The position numbers and the translations under genes were made by a program. Positions 5,168 through 8,028 of a DNA stretch of 8,028 bases are shown piece after piece; the first letter of the stretch is position 1, and every line of letters starts with the position of its first letter. Origin of the DNA: Alphaproteobacteria bacterium (lineage in GTDB: Bacteria > Pseudomonadota > Alphaproteobacteria > Rhizobiales > Aestuariivirgaceae); assembly GCA_024639035.1 (NCBI GenBank), contig JAHEJE010000125.1, positions 1 through 8,028 on the forward strand, in the 5' to 3' direction. The notes under the pieces were generated by a model that searched no databases, was not told where the DNA came from, and saw only the letters and a program-made list of their open reading frames with translations.

Positions 5168-6109
5168 ATGACCGAGACCCTTGTTGCCTCACAGACCAAA
5201 GAAGCGATCATCGGCTTTGAGCGGCCGTTCTGCGTGATCGGCGAGCGGATCAACCCGACCGGCCGCAAGAAGCTGGCGGCCGAGATGGAGGCCGGCGATT
5301 TTTCGACCGTGGAGGCCGATGCCATCGCCCAGGCCGCCGCCGGGGCGCACATTCTCGACGTCAATGCCGGCGTGACCGCCGTCGATCCGAACGAGACCGA
5401 GCCGCCGCTGATGCGCAAGACGCTGGATATCGTGCAGGCTGCCACCGATCTGCCGTTGTGCATCGATTCATCGGTTCCGGCCGCTCTGGCTGCCGGCCTC
5501 GAGGTCGCCAAGGGCCGCCCGCTGGTCAACTCGGTGACCGGCGAAGAAGACCGGCTGGAGGTCATCCTGCCGCTGGTTGCCAAGTACAACGTGCCGGTGG
5601 TGGCGATCTCCAACGACGAGACCGGCATTTCCGAAGACCCGGACGTCCGTTTCGAGGTGGCCAAGAAGATCGTCCAGCGCGCCGCCGACTTCGGCATCAA
5701 GTCGCACGACATCGTCGTCGATCCGCTGGTGATGCCGATCGGCGCCATGGGTACCGCCGGCCAGCAGGTGTTCAGGCTGTGTCGCCGGCTGCGCGAGGAA
5801 CTGAAGGTCAACACCACCTGCGGTGCCTCCAACATCTCGTTCGGCATGCCCAACCGCCGGGTGCTGACCGGCCACTTCCTGGCCATGGCCGCCTCGCACG
5901 GCATGACCAGCGCCATCATGAACCCGCTGCACGATGAAGACATGCACGCGATTTTCGCCGCCAACGTGCTGAACGGCACCGATGTGTCGTGCCGGGCCTG
6001 GACCAAGAAATTCCGCGAAGCGCCAAAGGCTGCGGTTGAGGGCGTGCCGCTGAGCGAGCAGGACGAACGCCGCCTGGCCCGGGAAAACCGCCGCCGCCGC
6101 CGCGGTTGA
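5168..6109 (+). CDS. Methyltetrahydrofolate:corrinoid methyltransferase (pterin-binding, MtvA/MtqA/AcsE-like)
   Basis: Predicted to take the methyl group from the methylated corrinoid protein and give it to tetrahydrofolate. The 313-residue product is a single pterin-binding barrel, the dihydropteroate synthase-like fold of AcsE and of the MetH folate domain. Visible motifs: IGERINPTGRK (24-34), HILDVNAG with Asp64 and Asn66, LCIDSS (Asp100), NSVTGEE (Asn121 onward), IVVDPLVMPIG (Asp185), and CGASNISFGMPNR with Asn222, which aligns with the AcsE Asn that contacts folate N5. GMTSAIMNP (245-253) follows, also AcsE-like. ATG 5168 has AAGG eight bases upstream and is preferred to TTG 5150. Odd: the C-terminus ends in a run of arginines (ENRRRRRG). 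The gene lies 40 bases after the small 'virulence factor' gene and 30 before the activator. It lacks the homocysteine and cobalamin domains, so it is not a methionine synthase. Confidence 0.9.
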   Translation: MTETLVASQTKEAIIGFERPFCVIGERINPTGRKKLAAEMEAGDFSTVEADAIAQAAAGAHILDVNAGVTAVDPNETEPPLMRKTLDIVQAATDLPLCIDSSVPAALAAGLEVAKGRPLVNSVTGEEDRLEVILPLVAKYNVPVVAISNDETGISEDPDVRFEVAKKIVQRAADFGIKSHDIVVDPLVMPIGAMGTAGQQVFRLCRRLREELKVNTTCGASNISFGMPNRRVLTGHFLAMAASHGMTSAIMNPLHDEDMHAIFAANVLNGTDVSCRAWTKKFREAPKAAVEGVPLSEQDERRLARENRRRRRG

Positions 6110-6139
6110 GCCACATCGATCCATTTTGGGAGGGCCTCC

Positions 6140-8028
6140 ATGACTGACGAAGCATCAGCCAAGGATGCCCTTATTGTCTTCACGCCGTCCGGCAAGCGCG
6201 GCCGTTTCGCCGTCGGCACGCCGGTGTTGCAGGCGGCCCGTTCGCTCGGTGTCGACATCGATTCGGTGTGCGGCGGCCGGGCGATCTGCGGGCGCTGCCA
6301 GGTCACGCCGTCGATTGGCCAATTCGCCAAGCACAAGATAACCTCGAAGGCAGAAAACCTCGGCGAAGTGACCAAGGTCGAACTGCGCTATGACGAAAAG
6401 CGCGGCCTGAAGCCGGAGCGTCGGCTGTCGTGCCAGACCAAGATCCTCGGCGATATCGTCATCGACGTGCCGCCGGAAAGTCAGGTCCACAAGCAGATCG
6501 TGCGCAAGCGCGCCGATGCCCGCGAGATCGAACTCGATCCGGTCACCCGGCTCTATTACATCGAGGTCGAAGAACCGGACATGCACAAGCCGTCGTCCGA
6601 TCTTGAACGGGTGTACGAGGCGCTGGAGGCGCAATGGCAGGTGACCGGCGTCACCGCCGACCTGGCGATCATGCAGGCGCTGCAGAAGGCGTTGCGCAAG
6701 GGCGGGTGGAAGATCACTGTTGCCATCCACCACCGCCTGGCGAGCCGCGCCAAGCGCATGACGGCGATCTGGCCGGGCTTCCACGACAAGGCCTACGGGC
6801 TGGCCATCGACGTCGGCTCGACCACCATCGCGGCGCACCTGTGCGACCTGGCGACCGGCAAGATCAAGGCGTCGGCCGGGCTGATGAACCCGCAGATCCG
6901 CTTCGGCGAGGATCTGATGAGCCGGGTGTCCTACGTGATGATGAACCCGGGCGGCGACAAGGAGATGACCGACGCGGTGCGCGGCGCGATCATGACGCTG
7001 GCCGGCCAGGTGGCCGCCGAAGCACTGATCGACATCTCGGAAATTCTCGAGATCGTTCTGGTCGGCAACCCGGTGATGCACCATTTGCTGCTCGGCATCG
7101 ACCCGGTTGAGCTGGGCGGGGCGCCGTTTGCGCTGGCCACCGGCATGGCGGTGACGCGGCCGGCGCGCGAGTTCGAGCTTGAGCTCAACAACGGTGCTTA
7201 TGTCTATGTCTTGCCATGCATTGCCGGCCATGTCGGGGCCGACTGCGCCGCGGTGGTGCTGTCGGAATCGCCACACCTGAGCGAAGAGACCATGCTGGTG
7301 GTCGATGTCGGCACCAATGCGGAAATCGTGCTCGGCAACAAGGAGCGGCTGCTGGCCTGCTCGTCGCCGACCGGGCCGGCGTTCGAGGGGGCGCAGATTT
7401 CCTGCGGCCAGCGGGCGGCGCCCGGCGCCATCGAGCGTATCCGTATCGATGCCGACACGCTCGAGCCGCGCTACAAGGTGATTGGCTCCGACATCTGGTC
7501 GGACGATCCGGCCTTCGAGGCGGCAATCGAAAGCACCGGCGTCACCGGCATTTGCGGCTCGGGTATCATCGAGGTGATTGCCGAGATGTATCTCGCCGGC
7601 ATCATCAATCAGGACGGCCAGGTCGACGGCGCGCTGGCCGAACGCAATCAGCGTATCCGGGCCAGCGGGCGGACGTTCGAGTACCTGGTGCGCGACGGCG
7701 AGCCGCTGATCTCGATCACCCAGAACGACGTCCGTGCGATCCAACTCGCCAAGGCGGCGCTTTATGCCGGCGTGCGGTTGCTGATGGATCACCTTAAAAT
7801 CGACCAGGTCGACAAGATCCGCCTGGCCGGGGCCTTCGGCAACCACATCGACGTCAAGTACGCCATGGTGCTGGGCCTCATCCCCGACTGCCCGCTGGAG
7901 AATGTCCAGTCGGCCGGCAATGCGGCCGGCTCGGGCGCGCTGATCGCCCTTCTGAACGCCAAAGGCCGCGACGAGATCGAACGGGTCGTGCAGCAGATCG
8001 AAAAGATCGAAACCGCCGTGGAGCCGAA
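6140..8028 (+). CDS. Corrinoid-activation protein, [2Fe-2S] ferredoxin plus ASKHA domains (DUF4445/RACE type); C-terminus beyond the right edge
   Basis: ATP-dependent reductive activator: restores Co(II) of an oxidised corrinoid protein to the active Co(I) state. 629 codons are present; relatives are slightly longer, so only a short C-terminal piece is missing. ATG 6140 has GGGAGGG (6128-6134) five bases upstream. The N-terminal domain carries Cys44-x5-Cys50-x2-Cys53 and Cys98, a plant-type [2Fe-2S] ligand set. After a linker come ASKHA phosphate-binding motifs GLAIDVGSTTI (220-230) and VVDVGTNAEI (387-396), then SSPTGPAFEGAQISCGQ (408-424), GVTGICGSGIIEVIAEM (467-483) and RLAGAFGNHID (561-571), all signatures of the DUF4445 family. 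This architecture is that of the RACE activators of acetogens, analogous in role to archaeal RamA, which uses 4Fe-4S clusters instead. It is the last gene of the visible plus-strand operon, 30 bases after the methyltransferase. Confidence 0.93.
   Translation, partial: MTDEASAKDALIVFTPSGKRGRFAVGTPVLQAARSLGVDIDSVCGGRAICGRCQVTPSIGQFAKHKITSKAENLGEVTKVELRYDEKRGLKPERRLSCQTKILGDIVIDVPPESQVHKQIVRKRADAREIELDPVTRLYYIEVEEPDMHKPSSDLERVYEALEAQWQVTGVTADLAIMQALQKALRKGGWKITVAIHHRLASRAKRMTAIWPGFHDKAYGLAIDVGSTTIAAHLCDLATGKIKASAGLMNPQIRFGEDLMSRVSYVMMNPGGDKEMTDAVRGAIMTLAGQVAAEALIDISEILEIVLVGNPVMHHLLLGIDPVELGGAPFALATGMAVTRPAREFELELNNGAYVYVLPCIAGHVGADCAAVVLSESPHLSEETMLVVDVGTNAEIVLGNKERLLACSSPTGPAFEGAQISCGQRAAPGAIERIRIDADTLEPRYKVIGSDIWSDDPAFEAAIESTGVTGICGSGIIEVIAEMYLAGIINQDGQVDGALAERNQRIRASGRTFEYLVRDGEPLISITQNDVRAIQLAKAALYAGVRLLMDHLKIDQVDKIRLAGAFGNHIDVKYAMVLGLIPDCPLENVQSAGNAAGSGALIALLNAKGRDEIERVVQQIEKIETAVEP

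Noticed and set aside
5089..6375. 428-codon open frame on the minus strand
   Set aside because: Antisense to the folate methyltransferase and across the gene boundary; Ser/Thr/Arg-rich low-complexity translation and no family resemblance.
6155..7846. 563-codon open frame on the minus strand
   Set aside because: It lies antisense to the activator gene, which has clear [2Fe-2S] and ASKHA motifs. Its translation is rich in His, Arg, Asp and Val with no recognisable domain, the usual mirror of GC-rich coding DNA.
1..8028. Mobile element, CRISPR, tRNA or riboswitch
   Set aside because: I saw no transposase or integrase, spaced direct repeats, tRNA-like cloverleaf or long terminal repeats. Gaps between genes are at most about 240 bases, and I recognised no cobalamin or SAM riboswitch core in them.

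Overview
The window reads as a high-GC alphaproteobacterium; the codon use and the protein families look like Rhodobacterales or Hyphomicrobiales, but the genus cannot be fixed from the sequence. It is densely coding, with seven genes in two divergent arms. No rRNA, tRNA, CRISPR array, insertion sequence or integrase is visible.

Left arm, minus strand, read right to left. A MlaC/Ttg2D-like exported protein gene (3546 to 2932) is followed by an MttB-family (trimethylamine methyltransferase superfamily) gene (2767 to 1193) with no pyrrolysine codon. After a 237-base gap comes a peptide/nickel-type ABC transporter solute-binding protein (955 running off the left edge), which has its own ribosome binding site, a possible promoter and a palindromic operator candidate.

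Right arm, plus strand. metF (3779-4690, methylenetetrahydrofolate reductase) is followed by a 101-residue protein of the family I know as 'virulence factor' (4822-5127), then a pterin-binding methyltetrahydrofolate:corrinoid methyltransferase (5168-6109), then a [2Fe-2S]/ASKHA corrinoid-activation protein of the DUF4445/RACE type (6140, cut by the right edge).

Together the genes describe a corrinoid- and tetrahydrofolate-dependent demethylation route. An MttB-type enzyme would move a methyl group from an N-methylated (probably quaternary amine) substrate to a corrinoid protein. The pterin-binding methyltransferase would pass it to tetrahydrofolate, and MetF, running oxidatively, would turn methyl-THF into methylene-THF. 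The RACE protein would rescue cobalamin that has oxidised to Co(II). The ABC transporter is a candidate importer. The corrinoid-carrier protein itself is not in the window and is expected beyond an edge. Such systems are best known from anaerobes (methanogens, acetogens), so the substrate and the role of the small 'virulence factor' protein are the open questions.

The divergent region 3547-3778 holds the clearest regulation: a consensus -35 box and a 26-base near-palindrome over the predicted metF -10 and start of transcription, typical of repressor control.
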